A stretch of DNA of 56,667 nucleotides from an uncultured beta proteobacterium (GCA_903917505.1 CAIXAY010000382.1:1-56667), one strand, 5' to 3'. Shown: positions 18,707-27,271, counted from the first letter of the stretch. Notes: generated by a model not told the origin, from the sequence alone. Translations and numbers: made by a program.

Positions 18707-20329
18707 ATGAATATTCGAAAATCGCTGATCGTCGCAACGGGTGCGCTGTCCATTCTTTCCTTGTCCTTGGCGCCTCTCACGGCATCGGCGCAGACCGCGC
18801 CGGGCGCCGAGAAAACCATACGCCAGGCTTTTCGCACGGGCTGCATGGCCGGCCCGCTATATACGACTTGTGGCAATCGACTCGACGAAACTGTCTTGCA
18901 GGGACTCGCTCACGTCACCTGGAAAGGCGACGGCGTCAAGGCGCTGCTCGCTGAATCCTGGAGTACCGCCGACAAAGGCAAGACGTGGATCTTCAAGCTG
19001 CGCAAGGGGGTGAAGTGGCACGACGGGAAACCCTTCACGGCGGATGACGTGGTGTTTTCGTACAACACCTACGCCGATCCGGCGGTCGCCTCGATCATCG
19101 CCAACAACCTTTCGGACGTCAAAGGCTACAACGAATTTCGCGCCGGCAAAGCGACCAGCCTCGCCGGCATTTCCAAAGTTGACGAGGCGACCGTGAAGAT
19201 CGAACTGAACGGGCCGCGGCCGCTCTGGGTTGAGCTCAAACAGATCTATTTCTCAATCTTGCCCAAGCACATCCTGGCCGAGGTCAAGCCCTCCGAATTG
19301 TCGCGCTCGACTTACTGGACGCAGGCGCGGGTCGGTACCGGTCCCTACAAATGGGCGAAGTATGTTCCCGATCAATATGTCGAGGTCGTGCGCAACGACG
19401 ATTACTTTCTTGGCAAGCCCAAGGCCGAGCGGATCATTTATCGCATCTTCGCCGATATTCCCAGCATCCTGAACGCGCTGGCGGCGAACGAAGTCGATGT
19501 CATGTCCTATGAAGGCGGCGGCGTTCCGGTCAGCGATATCGAGCGCCTGCAGAAAGTGCCGACCCTCAATGTCCTGCCCAATGTCGATGCCGGACTTCCG
19601 ACCTATCTGCAATACAACCTCGCGCAGCCATTCCTGAAAGACGTCAGGGTGCGGCAGGCGATGATCTACGCGATCGATCGCGAGAAGATTATCGCGACGA
19701 TCAAGAAAGGCACCGGCAAGATCTCGAACACGATGTTCCCGGCAGCGTGGGCGCAATCGCCGACCCTCAATCCCTACAAGTACGATCCGGCCAAGGCCAA
19801 ACAATTGCTGAAAGACGCGGGCTGGGATTCGGCGCGGAAAGTCGACTTCATTTATTACTACGCCGACCAGGTCAACAAGGATACCGTCACGGCAATCCAG
19901 TCCTATCTTGCCGCCGTCGGCGTCAACATCGTGCCGCGCCTGCTCAACCCCGCCGAAATCCAGACCGTCTATAACGACGGGAAATTCGAGATGGGCTACT
20001 TTGCCAATGGCCAGGGACTCGATCCTTCGCTGGGCGCACTGACCAGCACCTGTGACGCGCAGCTGTCCTTCACCTATTGCAACAAGCGGGTGGACGAGCT
20101 CTACGACCTGGCGCTCAGCGAATCGACGCGCGAGAAGCGCGCACCGCTCTACCAGGAGATCTCCAAGATCCTCAATGAGGAGATGTTCCGCGGCTGGCTG
20201 TGGTACGAAGTGCGGCCGATGGCCTTCAACAAGCGCGTCGTGGGCGCGACTGAACACTACGCCGAGATGCCCACCCTCATCTTCAACCTGCCGGTCTACA
20301 ACGAAGTCGAAAAGTGGGACATCAGGTAA
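18707..20329 (+). CDS. ABC importer periplasmic substrate-binding protein (SBP family 5)
   Basis: 540 residues with a good ribosome site (AAAGGAG, 11 bases ahead). Residues 1-28 are a Sec signal peptide ending ASA. The family-5 signature appears as WIFKLRKGVKWHDGKPFTAD (about 95-115). The rest is typical of Opp/Dpp binding proteins, with C-terminal features such as EISKILNEEM. It captures the substrate in the periplasm. Extra cysteines (C46, C55, and the pair in STCDAQLSFTYC) may form disulfides. It is followed by a strong hairpin before the permease genes. Confidence 0.9.
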   Translation: MNIRKSLIVATGALSILSLSLAPLTASAQTAPGAEKTIRQAFRTGCMAGPLYTTCGNRLDETVLQGLAHVTWKGDGVKALLAESWSTADKGKTWIFKLRKGVKWHDGKPFTADDVVFSYNTYADPAVASIIANNLSDVKGYNEFRAGKATSLAGISKVDEATVKIELNGPRPLWVELKQIYFSILPKHILAEVKPSELSRSTYWTQARVGTGPYKWAKYVPDQYVEVVRNDDYFLGKPKAERIIYRIFADIPSILNALAANEVDVMSYEGGGVPVSDIERLQKVPTLNVLPNVDAGLPTYLQYNLAQPFLKDVRVRQAMIYAIDREKIIATIKKGTGKISNTMFPAAWAQSPTLNPYKYDPAKAKQLLKDAGWDSARKVDFIYYYADQVNKDTVTAIQSYLAAVGVNIVPRLLNPAEIQTVYNDGKFEMGYFANGQGLDPSLGALTSTCDAQLSFTYCNKRVDELYDLALSESTREKRAPLYQEISKILNEEMFRGWLWYEVRPMAFNKRVVGATEHYAEMPTLIFNLPVYNEVEKWDIR

Positions 20330-20342
20330 GGACAGGGCACTT

Positions 20343-20371
20343 GACTGAACGGGTTCGCCGCCCGTTCAGTC
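20343..20371 (+). terminator. Intra-operon hairpin after the binding-protein gene
   Basis: GACTGAACGGG (20343-20353), loop TTCGCCG, CCCGTTCAGTC (20361-20371): an 11-bp perfect stem without a T-run. It sits in the only sizeable gap of the operon, right after the binding-protein gene. Such hairpins commonly stabilise the upstream transcript, giving more binding protein than permease; partial termination is the alternative. Confidence 0.6.
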
Positions 20372-20396
20372 GTTCCCGAATCGCGGACACGCACCG

Positions 20397-21353
20397 ATGA
20401 TCAGCTATATCCTGCGCCGGCTTCTGGTCAGCATCCCCATCCTGCTGGGCATCACGCTCATCGTTTTCTTCGTCGCCTCGAAAATGCCGGGCGACGCAGT
20501 GCTGGCGATGATTTCGACCGAATCGCCGCAAGCCGAAGATCTGATCAAGCTGCGCCGCGGGCAACTGGGCCTCGACCTGCCGCTGTACGTGCAATATTTT
20601 CGCTGGCTGCTGCAATTGCTGCAGGGCAATCTCGGCTTCTCTTTTCAGACCGGCGAGTCGGTGATCGACATGCTGGCGGCGCGCATTCCGGCGACCATCG
20701 AGTTAATGGGGACGGCGCTCTGCATCGCCATCGTGATCGGCGTCGCCATGGGCGTCGTATCGGCGCTGAAGCAATACTCGCGGATCGACTACAGCTTCAC
20801 CTTTCTCGGCTTTGCCGGCATCTCCATCCCCGACTTCTTCCTCGGGATGATCCTGGTCTACCTGTTCGCCATCGAGTGGCATTTCTTCCCCACCTCGGGG
20901 ATTTCCACCGCTGGCGACACCTGGTCGCTAACCGACAATCTGCGCCATCTCGTGCTGCCGGCATTCGCCCTCGGCCTGGTGCGCACCGCCACCTTCATGC
21001 GCTACACGCGCAACAGCGTGCTCGAGGTCATGAACAACGACTATGTCCGCACGGCGCGCGCCAAAGGCCTGTCCGAGTGGCTGGTAATCACGCGGCATAT
21101 CCTGCGCAACGCGCTGATTCCCGTGGTGACGGTCATCGGCTTGCTGCTGCCCGTGCTCTTCGGCGGCTCGGTGATCATTGAAATGATCTTTCAATGGCCA
21201 GGCATCGGTTTGATGTTCATCGGCGCGGTCACTGCGCGCGATTCGCCGGTGATCATGGGCTACGTGCTGTTTTCGGCAGTCATCGTGCAACTCTCCAACC
21301 TGCTCACCGACATTGCCTACAGCTTTCTCGATCCGCGGATCCGCTATGACTGA
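20397..21353 (+). CDS. ABC importer permease (OppB-like)
   Basis: 318 residues with six predicted membrane helices. The N-terminus ISYILRRLLVSIPILLGITL is the DppB/OppB hallmark, and the EAA coupling loop reads VRTARAKGLSEWLVITRHIL. It forms half of the membrane channel with the OppC-like protein that starts 9 bases after its stop. It carries the substrate captured by the family-5 binding protein into the cytoplasm. Confidence 0.9.
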   Translation: MISYILRRLLVSIPILLGITLIVFFVASKMPGDAVLAMISTESPQAEDLIKLRRGQLGLDLPLYVQYFRWLLQLLQGNLGFSFQTGESVIDMLAARIPATIELMGTALCIAIVIGVAMGVVSALKQYSRIDYSFTFLGFAGISIPDFFLGMILVYLFAIEWHFFPTSGISTAGDTWSLTDNLRHLVLPAFALGLVRTATFMRYTRNSVLEVMNNDYVRTARAKGLSEWLVITRHILRNALIPVVTVIGLLLPVLFGGSVIIEMIFQWPGIGLMFIGAVTARDSPVIMGYVLFSAVIVQLSNLLTDIAYSFLDPRIRYD

Positions 21354-21362
21354 GGACGAACG

Positions 21363-22262
21363 ATGAGCGCTCCCACCCCCGAACAATACGGTGAAACGGA
21401 AGCGCTGGTCGCTGGCGAAAGCCTCTGGGCGAAGGCGCGCCAGCGCTTCCTGCGGCACAAGCTGGCGCTGCTCGGCCTCATCATCCTGAGCGTCATGGTG
21501 CTGATGGCCATACTCGCCCCTTTGATCGGACGCTATTCGCCGATCGAACTCGACCTCGGTTCCATGGGCCAGGCGCCGAGCGCCGCGCATTGGCTGGGGA
21601 CCGACACGACCGGTCGCGACGTGTGGTCGCGCATCGTCCATGCCGGGCAGGTCTCGCTGTCCGTGGGCCTCGTCGCCGTTTCGATTTCGACCGTCATCGG
21701 CATCGTCATCGGCAGCGTCGCCGGCTATGCCGCCGGCAAGGTCGACATGGTCCTGATGCGCTTCACCGACATGGTCATGGCCTTCCCGTCCTTGGTGATG
21801 ATCATCACCATCGCCTCGGTGCTCGGGCCGAGCATCTACAACACCATGCTGGTGATCGGCATCCTGACCTGGCCGGGCATCGCCCGGTTGGTGCGCGGGC
21901 AATTCCTGTCCTTCCGCGAGCAGCAATTTGTCCTGGCCGCGCGTTCGATTGGCGTTCCCCCGCTGCAGATCATGTTCCGCCACCTCTTTCCCAACGTCGT
22001 CGGCACGGTGACCGTGGCCGCAACCTTCGGCATGGCCAACGCCATCCTCCAGGAAGCATCGCTTTCCTTCCTGGGCCTCGGCGTGCAGGCGCCGACGCCG
22101 AGCTGGGGCAACATGCTGCAGGACGCCCAGTCGCAAACGATCCTGGAAGGAATGCCCTGGCTGTGGATCGCGCCCGGACTGATGATCGCCCTGGCCGTGC
22201 TCAGCATCAATTTTATCGGGGACGGTCTGCGCGACGCGCTCGATCCCCGCTCAACGCTTTAA
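21363..22262 (+). CDS. ABC importer permease (OppC-like)
   Basis: 299 residues. A soluble N-terminus with RQRFLRHKLALLGLIILSVM (the OppC N-terminal motif) is followed by the helix region, the GTDTTGRDVWSRIVHAG segment and the EAA loop ARSIGVPPLQIMFRHLFPN. It is the partner of the OppB-like permease. The aldolase gene starts 15 bases after its stop, which ties the importer to sugar-acid breakdown rather than to peptide uptake. Confidence 0.9.
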   Translation: MSAPTPEQYGETEALVAGESLWAKARQRFLRHKLALLGLIILSVMVLMAILAPLIGRYSPIELDLGSMGQAPSAAHWLGTDTTGRDVWSRIVHAGQVSLSVGLVAVSISTVIGIVIGSVAGYAAGKVDMVLMRFTDMVMAFPSLVMIITIASVLGPSIYNTMLVIGILTWPGIARLVRGQFLSFREQQFVLAARSIGVPPLQIMFRHLFPNVVGTVTVAATFGMANAILQEASLSFLGLGVQAPTPSWGNMLQDAQSQTILEGMPWLWIAPGLMIALAVLSINFIGDGLRDALDPRSTL

Positions 22263-22277
22263 CCACTGGAGAACGCA

Positions 22278-23204
22278 ATGACGAATGAAGTCGGGTCGAA
22301 AAAATTCTGGATGACCGGCCTCGTACCGGCGACCTTCACGCCGATGCACGAAGACGGCAGCCTGAACCTTGCGCAGGTGCTGACTATCGTCGAGCGCTTG
22401 CTGGCCTGCAAGACCACGGCGCTCTTCGTCTGCGGCACGACCGGCGAAAGCGCCTCGCTGTCCACGCCGGAGCGCAAAGCGACGCTGGAGGCATTCATCG
22501 GCGCTGCGGCCGGCCGGATACCGGTGGTCGCCCATGTCGGGCATAGCGCCATCATTGAATCGCGCGATCTGGCCGAGCACGCCCGGTGCGCCGGCGCAGC
22601 GGCCATCGCGGCGACGCCGCCGACGTTTTTCAGGCCGGCCTCGGTGGACGCACTGGTCGATTGCATGGGCGCGATCGCAGCGGGCGCTCCGCAACTGCCC
22701 TTCTACTACTATCACATTCCCCACATGACCGGCGTCAGCCTCGACATGGTCGATTTTCTGCGGCAGGCCAGGGATCGCATTCCGACGCTGGCCGGCATCA
22801 AGTACACCGCGCCGACGCTGTACGAGTTTCAGTCCTGTGCCGCGCTCGATAGCGGGCGTTTCAACATGGTCTTCGGCTCGGACGAGATGCTCCTGAGCGG
22901 TCTCGCGGCCGGCGCGCAAGGCGCGGTCGGCAGCACCTACAATCTCTGCGCGCCGCTCTATCAGCAAGTCATGCGTTGCTTCGCGGAAGGCCAGCTCGCC
23001 GAGGCGCAGCGCTTGCAGCTCATTTCGGTCCGGATGGTCGAGGCGGTGAAGAAATACCGTCCGCTGCCGGCCTTGAAATCGATGATGAAGCTGGCTGGCG
23101 TCGATTGCGGACCGACGCGCCTGCCGCTCATCCCGATGACCTCCGCGGAAATTGAAGGGCTCAGGCAGGAGCTCGCGGCGATCGGATTTCTCGAATGGCT
23201 GTGA
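22278..23204 (+). CDS. N-acetylneuraminate-lyase-type aldolase (DHDPS superfamily)
   Basis: 308 residues, one TIM-barrel of the DHDPS/NAL superfamily. Carboxylate-binding GTTGE (53-57), catalytic Y145 in FYYYHIPHMTGV, and Schiff-base K175 with T177 in GIKYT match the sialic-acid lyase branch. The D202-E203 pair and GST at 218-220 correspond to Asp191, Glu192 and Ser208 of E. coli NanA, which hold the sugar chain; dihydrodipicolinate synthases lack the acidic pair. It should split a nonulosonic acid into pyruvate and a mannose-configured sugar: N-acetylneuraminate to ManNAc, or KDN to D-mannose. The downstream enzymes favour the second reading. Confidence 0.8.
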   Translation: MTNEVGSKKFWMTGLVPATFTPMHEDGSLNLAQVLTIVERLLACKTTALFVCGTTGESASLSTPERKATLEAFIGAAAGRIPVVAHVGHSAIIESRDLAEHARCAGAAAIAATPPTFFRPASVDALVDCMGAIAAGAPQLPFYYYHIPHMTGVSLDMVDFLRQARDRIPTLAGIKYTAPTLYEFQSCAALDSGRFNMVFGSDEMLLSGLAAGAQGAVGSTYNLCAPLYQQVMRCFAEGQLAEAQRLQLISVRMVEAVKKYRPLPALKSMMKLAGVDCGPTRLPLIPMTSAEIEGLRQELAAIGFLEWL

Positions 23205-24427
23205 GCGCTCGCCCAAGCGCGATGATTCCCGTCGCGCCTGATTTCCACCACCGCGAGCCGATTCTGGCGCATGTGCGCCACACCTTGGCCTTCTACCATC
23301 CGCGCGCCATCGATCCAAGCGGCGGTTTCTATCACTTCCTCAAGGACGACGGAACAGTCTTCGATGCCCACACCCGGCATCTGGTCAGCAGCACGCGCTA
23401 CGTCGTCGTCTGGGCGATGGCTTCCCGGCATTTTCCCGGTGTTCCGGAGTATCTGGACAACACCCGGCGCGCCGTCAATTTCTTGCGCGAGGCGCACCGT
23501 AACCCGCGCACCGGCGGCTATGCCTGGCAGCTTAGCTGGAAAAACGGTGAGGCCGAAGTGCTCGACGCGACCAACCACTGCTATGGTCTGGCATTCGTGC
23601 TGCTCGCTTACGCGCATGCGCTGCAGGCCGGCATCACCGAAGCCGGCGCCTGGCTCGACGAAGCCTTCGCGCTGATGGAGCAGCATTTCTGGCAGCCCGA
23701 GTTCGGCCTGTACGCCGACGAAGCGACGGCCGACTGGGAGTTGCTGTCTTACCGCGGACAGAACGCCAACATGCACGCCACCGAGGCCTGCCTCGCGGCC
23801 TACGAGGCCACCGGTCAGCCGCGCTTTCTCGAGCGCGCGCTGCTCGTTGCGACCAACATCACGCAGCGCCAGACCCGGCTCACCGACGGGCTGATGATCT
23901 GGGAGCACTACAAGAGCGACTGGTCGCTCGACGCGGACTATAACCGGAACGACATGAGCAACATCTTTCGTCCCTGGGGCTATCAACCGGGGCACTTCAC
24001 CGAATGGGCGAAGCTCTTGATCCGGCTCGAAAGGCATCGCCCGATGGCGTGGATGCTGCCGCGGGCGGAGGCGCTGTTCGAGGTCGCTTTCAAGCATGCC
24101 TGGGACGATGTGCATGGCGGCCTGTACTACGGTTTTGCCCCGGACTTTTCCATTTGCGACGATCGCAAATACCATTGGGTGCAATGCGAAAGCATGGCCA
24201 GCGCCGCGGTGCTCGGCCAACGCACCGGCAAGGCGGACTATTGGCGCTGGTACGACAAGCTGTGGGCCTATTGCTGGCAGCACTGGATCGATCACGAACA
24301 CGGCGCCTGGTTCCGGCTGCTGACGCGCGACAACGTCAACACCACCGACGAAAAAAGCCCGGCCGGCAAAGTCGACTACCACACGACCGGCGCCTGTTAC
24401 GAGATCATCGCCACCTTGAAGGAATGA
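23195..24427 (+). CDS. AGE-superfamily sugar isomerase, mannose isomerase/YihS-like
   Basis: 410 residues; ATG overlaps the aldolase gene by 10 bases. It is an (alpha/alpha)6-barrel of the N-acylglucosamine 2-epimerase superfamily. Landmarks resemble bacterial D-mannose isomerase and YihS rather than animal or cyanobacterial GlcNAc 2-epimerase: YRGQNANMHATEA (H194), FRPWGYQPGHFTEWAKLL (H267), VQCESMASA and KVDYHTTGACYE (H396), the three histidines expected for ring opening and proton transfer. D-mannose to D-fructose is the likely reaction; ManNAc to GlcNAc is the alternative that the nan-like context would suggest. The kinase gene follows after 3 bases. Confidence 0.78.
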   Translation: MAVSARPSAMIPVAPDFHHREPILAHVRHTLAFYHPRAIDPSGGFYHFLKDDGTVFDAHTRHLVSSTRYVVVWAMASRHFPGVPEYLDNTRRAVNFLREAHRNPRTGGYAWQLSWKNGEAEVLDATNHCYGLAFVLLAYAHALQAGITEAGAWLDEAFALMEQHFWQPEFGLYADEATADWELLSYRGQNANMHATEACLAAYEATGQPRFLERALLVATNITQRQTRLTDGLMIWEHYKSDWSLDADYNRNDMSNIFRPWGYQPGHFTEWAKLLIRLERHRPMAWMLPRAEALFEVAFKHAWDDVHGGLYYGFAPDFSICDDRKYHWVQCESMASAAVLGQRTGKADYWRWYDKLWAYCWQHWIDHEHGAWFRLLTRDNVNTTDEKSPAGKVDYHTTGACYEIIATLKE

Positions 24428-24430
24428 TCG

Positions 24431-25369
24431 ATGCCCGCCGGCTTTCCCCCCTTCATCGCAGTTGGCGAAGCATTGACCGACCTGATCCATGGCGAAGGCG
24501 AGCACTGGCTCAGCAAGACCGGCGGTTCGATCTGGAATGTCGCGCGCGCCGTCGCCGCGTTCGGCGTGCCCGGCGCGTTTGCCGGCGCGATCAGCCGCTG
24601 CTGCTTTGGCGATGCCTTATGGCAGGCCAGCGCGGCGGCCGGGCTGGATCTGCGTTTCCTGCAACGGGTCGACCGCTCGCCGCTCCTGGCCATCGTCGCG
24701 CAAAGCCGGCCACCGCGTTACTTCTTCGTCGGTGACGACAGCGCCGACCTGTATTTCGATCCGCAGGCCTTGCCCGCAGGATGGCAGGACGAAGTCGCAT
24801 GGGCCCACTTCGGCAGCATCAGCCTCGCCCGGCCGCCGCTCGCCGACCGGCTGGTGGCGCTGGCCGCCGAGCTGCACGCGGCCGGCGTGCGCATCAGTTA
24901 CGACGCGAACTTCCGCAATCTGATGGACGCGCGCTATGCCCCGACCTTCCAAACGATGTGCCGCATCGCCAGCGTCATCAAGCTGTCCGACGAGGACCTC
25001 GCCGGCTTGCTGCCGAACGACGCGCACGCCCTGCAGCGCGTGCGCGCGTGGAACCCGCAGGCCTCCTTGCTGTACACCGAGGGTGCTCGCGGCGCGAAGC
25101 TGCTCACACCGGCCGGCGCCTGGCAAGCGCAGCCACCGCCGGTCGCGGTGGTCGACAGCGTGGGCGCCGGCGACGCCAGCATCGCCGGTTTGATCGCCAG
25201 CACGATGCGCTGGCCGGATCAGAGCGCTGCTTGTCACCTTGCTTTCGCCGTGGCGGCCGGCACCGCCGCTTGCCGGCATGCCGGCGCCGCACCGCCGCCG
25301 CTCGGTGCCGTGCTGGCGCTGCGCGAAGAAATTGAGGTGCGGCCGTTGCAATCGGCGGAACTTGAGTAA
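24431..25369 (+). CDS. PfkB-family sugar kinase, fructokinase-like
   Basis: 312 residues. PfkB signatures: GG at 31-32 with N36 (GGSIWNVARA), SYDANFR (156-162), KLSDED (184-189) and the catalytic GAGD at 245-248 (D248 as base). The N-terminus IAVGEALTDLI resembles fructokinases. Most proteobacterial nan operons use a ROK-family ManNAc kinase instead, so a PfkB kinase behind an AGE isomerase fits fructose to fructose 6-phosphate. It is the last gene of the operon; DUF1840 follows after 43 bases with its own ribosome site. Confidence 0.82.
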   Translation: MPAGFPPFIAVGEALTDLIHGEGEHWLSKTGGSIWNVARAVAAFGVPGAFAGAISRCCFGDALWQASAAAGLDLRFLQRVDRSPLLAIVAQSRPPRYFFVGDDSADLYFDPQALPAGWQDEVAWAHFGSISLARPPLADRLVALAAELHAAGVRISYDANFRNLMDARYAPTFQTMCRIASVIKLSDEDLAGLLPNDAHALQRVRAWNPQASLLYTEGARGAKLLTPAGAWQAQPPPVAVVDSVGAGDASIAGLIASTMRWPDQSAACHLAFAVAAGTAACRHAGAAPPPLGAVLALREEIEVRPLQSAELE

Positions 25370-25412
25370 CATGTAGGTAGCGCAGGACGCGCTGCCAACC
25401 GGAGGAAGGACG

Positions 25413-25763
25413 ATGCTGGTCAGACTGACTTCAAGTACTTCAGGCGAGGTCATCCTGTTCGCGCCGCAGGCCCGTCGTCTGTTCGAGATCATCGGCAAGG
25501 AGTGCACCGCGCGCGGCGTGTTTACGCTGGCGCAATTGCCCGAGGCGATGAGCCGGCTGCGGCAGGCGGTTGCCGATGAAAAGGACGCAGCCAAGCGGGT
25601 TTCCGAAGCGCCGCCGGCAAATCCCGAGCGCGAGAAGCCTGAAGACGACGACCCCGATCCGACCATCAGCCTGGCTCAGCGCGCCCACCCCTTGATCCGC
25701 TTGATGGAGAGGACGGAGAACGACGGCGGCTTCATTCTGTGGGAAACCGACCGGGACTTTTGA
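25413..25763 (+). CDS. DUF1840 domain protein
   Basis: 116 residues with ribosome site GGAGGAAGG ahead of the ATG. The whole length matches DUF1840: N-terminal MLVRLTSSTSGEVILFA, middle acidic/proline linker (EREKPEDDDPDP), and C-terminal HPLIRLMERTENDGGFILWE. No function is established; the family is mainly betaproteobacterial. It overlaps or abuts the amidase gene downstream. Confidence 0.85.
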   Translation: MLVRLTSSTSGEVILFAPQARRLFEIIGKECTARGVFTLAQLPEAMSRLRQAVADEKDAAKRVSEAPPANPEREKPEDDDPDPTISLAQRAHPLIRLMERTENDGGFILWETDRDF

Positions 25764-25774
25764 TCGATGGTCCG

Positions 25775-26497
25775 GTGATCCGCTCACTGACCTGCGCTGT
25801 TCTCGGCTGGCTGGCCTGTGCAATCGCGCAAGCCGGCGAAGTGGCGGTCGACATCGGCCACACCCTCGCGGCCTCCGGCGCGGTCAGCGCGCGCGGCGGC
25901 AGAGAGTTCGATTTCAATCGCGTGCTCGCCGCGCACGTCGCTGCTGCGTTGGACGAACGCGGGCTTGGTGTGCGGCTGATCAATGATGACGTACGCATTG
26001 CCAGCCTCGAAGCGCGCCCCGAGCAGGCCGCCGGCGCGGATTTCTTCATCTCCATACACCACGATTCGGTGCAGCCCGAGCTCCTCGAGCAATGGAACTG
26101 GCAGGGCACGGTCCAGACTTACAGCGACCGGCACCGCGGCTTTGCGCTCTTTGTCTCGCGCGCCAATCCCGATCTGGCGACGAGCTTGCGCTGCGCTTCC
26201 GCCATCGGTGCGCGGCTGCGTCGCCTCGGCTTCGCCGGCGCGACGCACCATGCCGATTCGCTGGCCGGCCAGGCGCGCCCCTATGCCGACGCCGACAATG
26301 CCGTGCACTACTACGACAATCTCATCGTGCTCTATCGAACGAGCTTGCCGGCCGTATTGTTCGAGGCCGGCGTGATCAAGCACCGCGAGGAGGAACTGGC
26401 GCTCCTCGATCCCGAACGGCAGGCGCGCATGGCCGATGGCATCGCCACCGGCATTGCGGCCTGTCTGTTCGTAGCTTCCGCATTTGCCGCGCCTTGA
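25775..26497 (+). CDS. N-acetylmuramoyl-L-alanine amidase (Amidase_3), exported
   Basis: 240 residues from the GTG at 25775, chosen because it begins a normal signal peptide (IRSLTCAVLGWLACAIAQAG); a GTG at 25739 and a TTG at 25760 are alternatives. Zinc ligands are visible: H in DIGHTL, E in GGREFDFN, H in FISIHHDSV, and the catalytic E in VLFEAGVIKHREEE. It cleaves the amide between MurNAc and the stem peptide of peptidoglycan in the periplasm. There is no AMIN or LysM targeting domain, so it is a minimal amidase. Confidence 0.85.
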   Translation: MIRSLTCAVLGWLACAIAQAGEVAVDIGHTLAASGAVSARGGREFDFNRVLAAHVAAALDERGLGVRLINDDVRIASLEARPEQAAGADFFISIHHDSVQPELLEQWNWQGTVQTYSDRHRGFALFVSRANPDLATSLRCASAIGARLRRLGFAGATHHADSLAGQARPYADADNAVHYYDNLIVLYRTSLPAVLFEAGVIKHREEELALLDPERQARMADGIATGIAACLFVASAFAAP

Positions 26498-26511
26498 CGA
26501 GTCAATCGTCA
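26495..26511. terminator. Small hairpin between convergent genes
   Basis: TGACGA, loop GTCAA, TCGTCA form a 6-bp stem overlapping the amidase stop codon and lying between it and the convergent EF-hand gene. It is symmetric and could end transcription from both sides, but it is short and has no T-run. Confidence 0.35.
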
Positions 26512-26515
26512 GGCC

Positions 26516-27271
26516 TCAGGCGGAGGTCGAAATCAGCGAACTCGAGGTGCTCTGGCCCGATTGTGCCGTGTGACCGTAGGAACGCATCAGTTCCATGATC
26601 TGGCGGAATATCTGCGCCTCGGTTTTTTCGCTGGCGGTCGTCGCGGTGCTGCTGCTCGTTGTCGTCGAGTCACTCGAGGCGTTCGAGGCGTTCGAGGCGT
26701 TCGAACTCGTCGAAGTGCTGGTCGACTGATCGTAAGCCATCGCCTCCTGCATGCTGACCTTGCCGTCCTGGTTGCTGTCGGCCTTGTCGAAGTTGGCGAC
26801 GATCTTGCTGATCAGGCTCGATCGGGCCGAGTCGCTGCTGCCAATCGCCGACAGCTGGCTGCTCAGCTCGTCCTTGGTGAAACCCGCATCGTCGCTCGGC
26901 GGGGGCGGCGGCATGCCACCTTGCACGCGCGTTTGGTCGTACTGGCTGTCGAGCGATTTGGCCAGCTTGGCGATGCTCGTCGATAACTCGTCCTTGGTAA
27001 CTTTTCCATCGCCGTTGCTGTCGAGCTGGTTGAAGATCTCGCTGGCGCTTGCGCTACTGCTGGCGGTCTTCGTCGAGCTCGTCGAAGTGGTGGTGCCGGA
27101 GAGCGCCGACTCGAGGTCGCTTTCGTCGATATAGCCTTTCCCCGAAGTGTCGAGTTGTGAAAACAGATCCTCTGCCATCTTCGCCGGGTCGGGACGATGG
27201 CGCCGCTGTGTCGCCGAGACTGCCGTATAGTTTGTTGCAGCACTGCTGCTGACGCTACTCACTGAACTCAT
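26516..27271 (-). CDS. EF-hand calcium-binding protein
   Basis: 251 residues from the ATG at 27271, with AAGGAG at good spacing. Three canonical EF-hand loops are visible: DTSGKGYIDESD (41-52), DSNGDGKVTKDE (84-95) and DSNQDGKVSMQE (165-176). A fourth degenerate one lies near 127-136 (SDDAGFTKDE). Between and after them are Ser/Thr-rich linkers (60-78, 183-215) including SNASNASNASS, encoded by a 9-base tandem repeat. There is no Sec signal peptide, so the location is open. The gene is divergent from the two-component system at 27636. Confidence 0.82.
   Translation of the reverse strand: MSSVSSVSSSAATNYTAVSATQRRHRPDPAKMAEDLFSQLDTSGKGYIDESDLESALSGTTTSTSSTKTASSSASASEIFNQLDSNGDGKVTKDELSTSIAKLAKSLDSQYDQTRVQGGMPPPPPSDDAGFTKDELSSQLSAIGSSDSARSSLISKIVANFDKADSNQDGKVSMQEAMAYDQSTSTSTSSNASNASNASSDSTTTSSSTATTASEKTEAQIFRQIMELMRSYGHTAQSGQSTSSSLISTSA
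26671..26702. repeat. 9-base tandem repeat inside the EF-hand gene
   Basis: GAGGCGTTC is repeated three times in a row and flanked by partial copies; on the coding (minus) strand it gives the repeated Asn-Ala-Ser tract. Length changes would stay in frame, so this is a mild source of linker variation. Confidence 0.6.

Noticed and set aside
16655..22262. Peptide (Opp/Dpp) uptake operon
   Set aside because: The transporter family is compatible with peptides, but the genes that follow without a break are a sugar-acid lyase, a sugar isomerase and a sugar kinase, so a sugar-acid substrate is more likely; peptide uptake is not excluded.
26671..26702. Short tandem repeats as a CRISPR array
   Set aside because: Three adjacent 9-base copies without spacers, in frame inside the EF-hand gene, coding for a linker.
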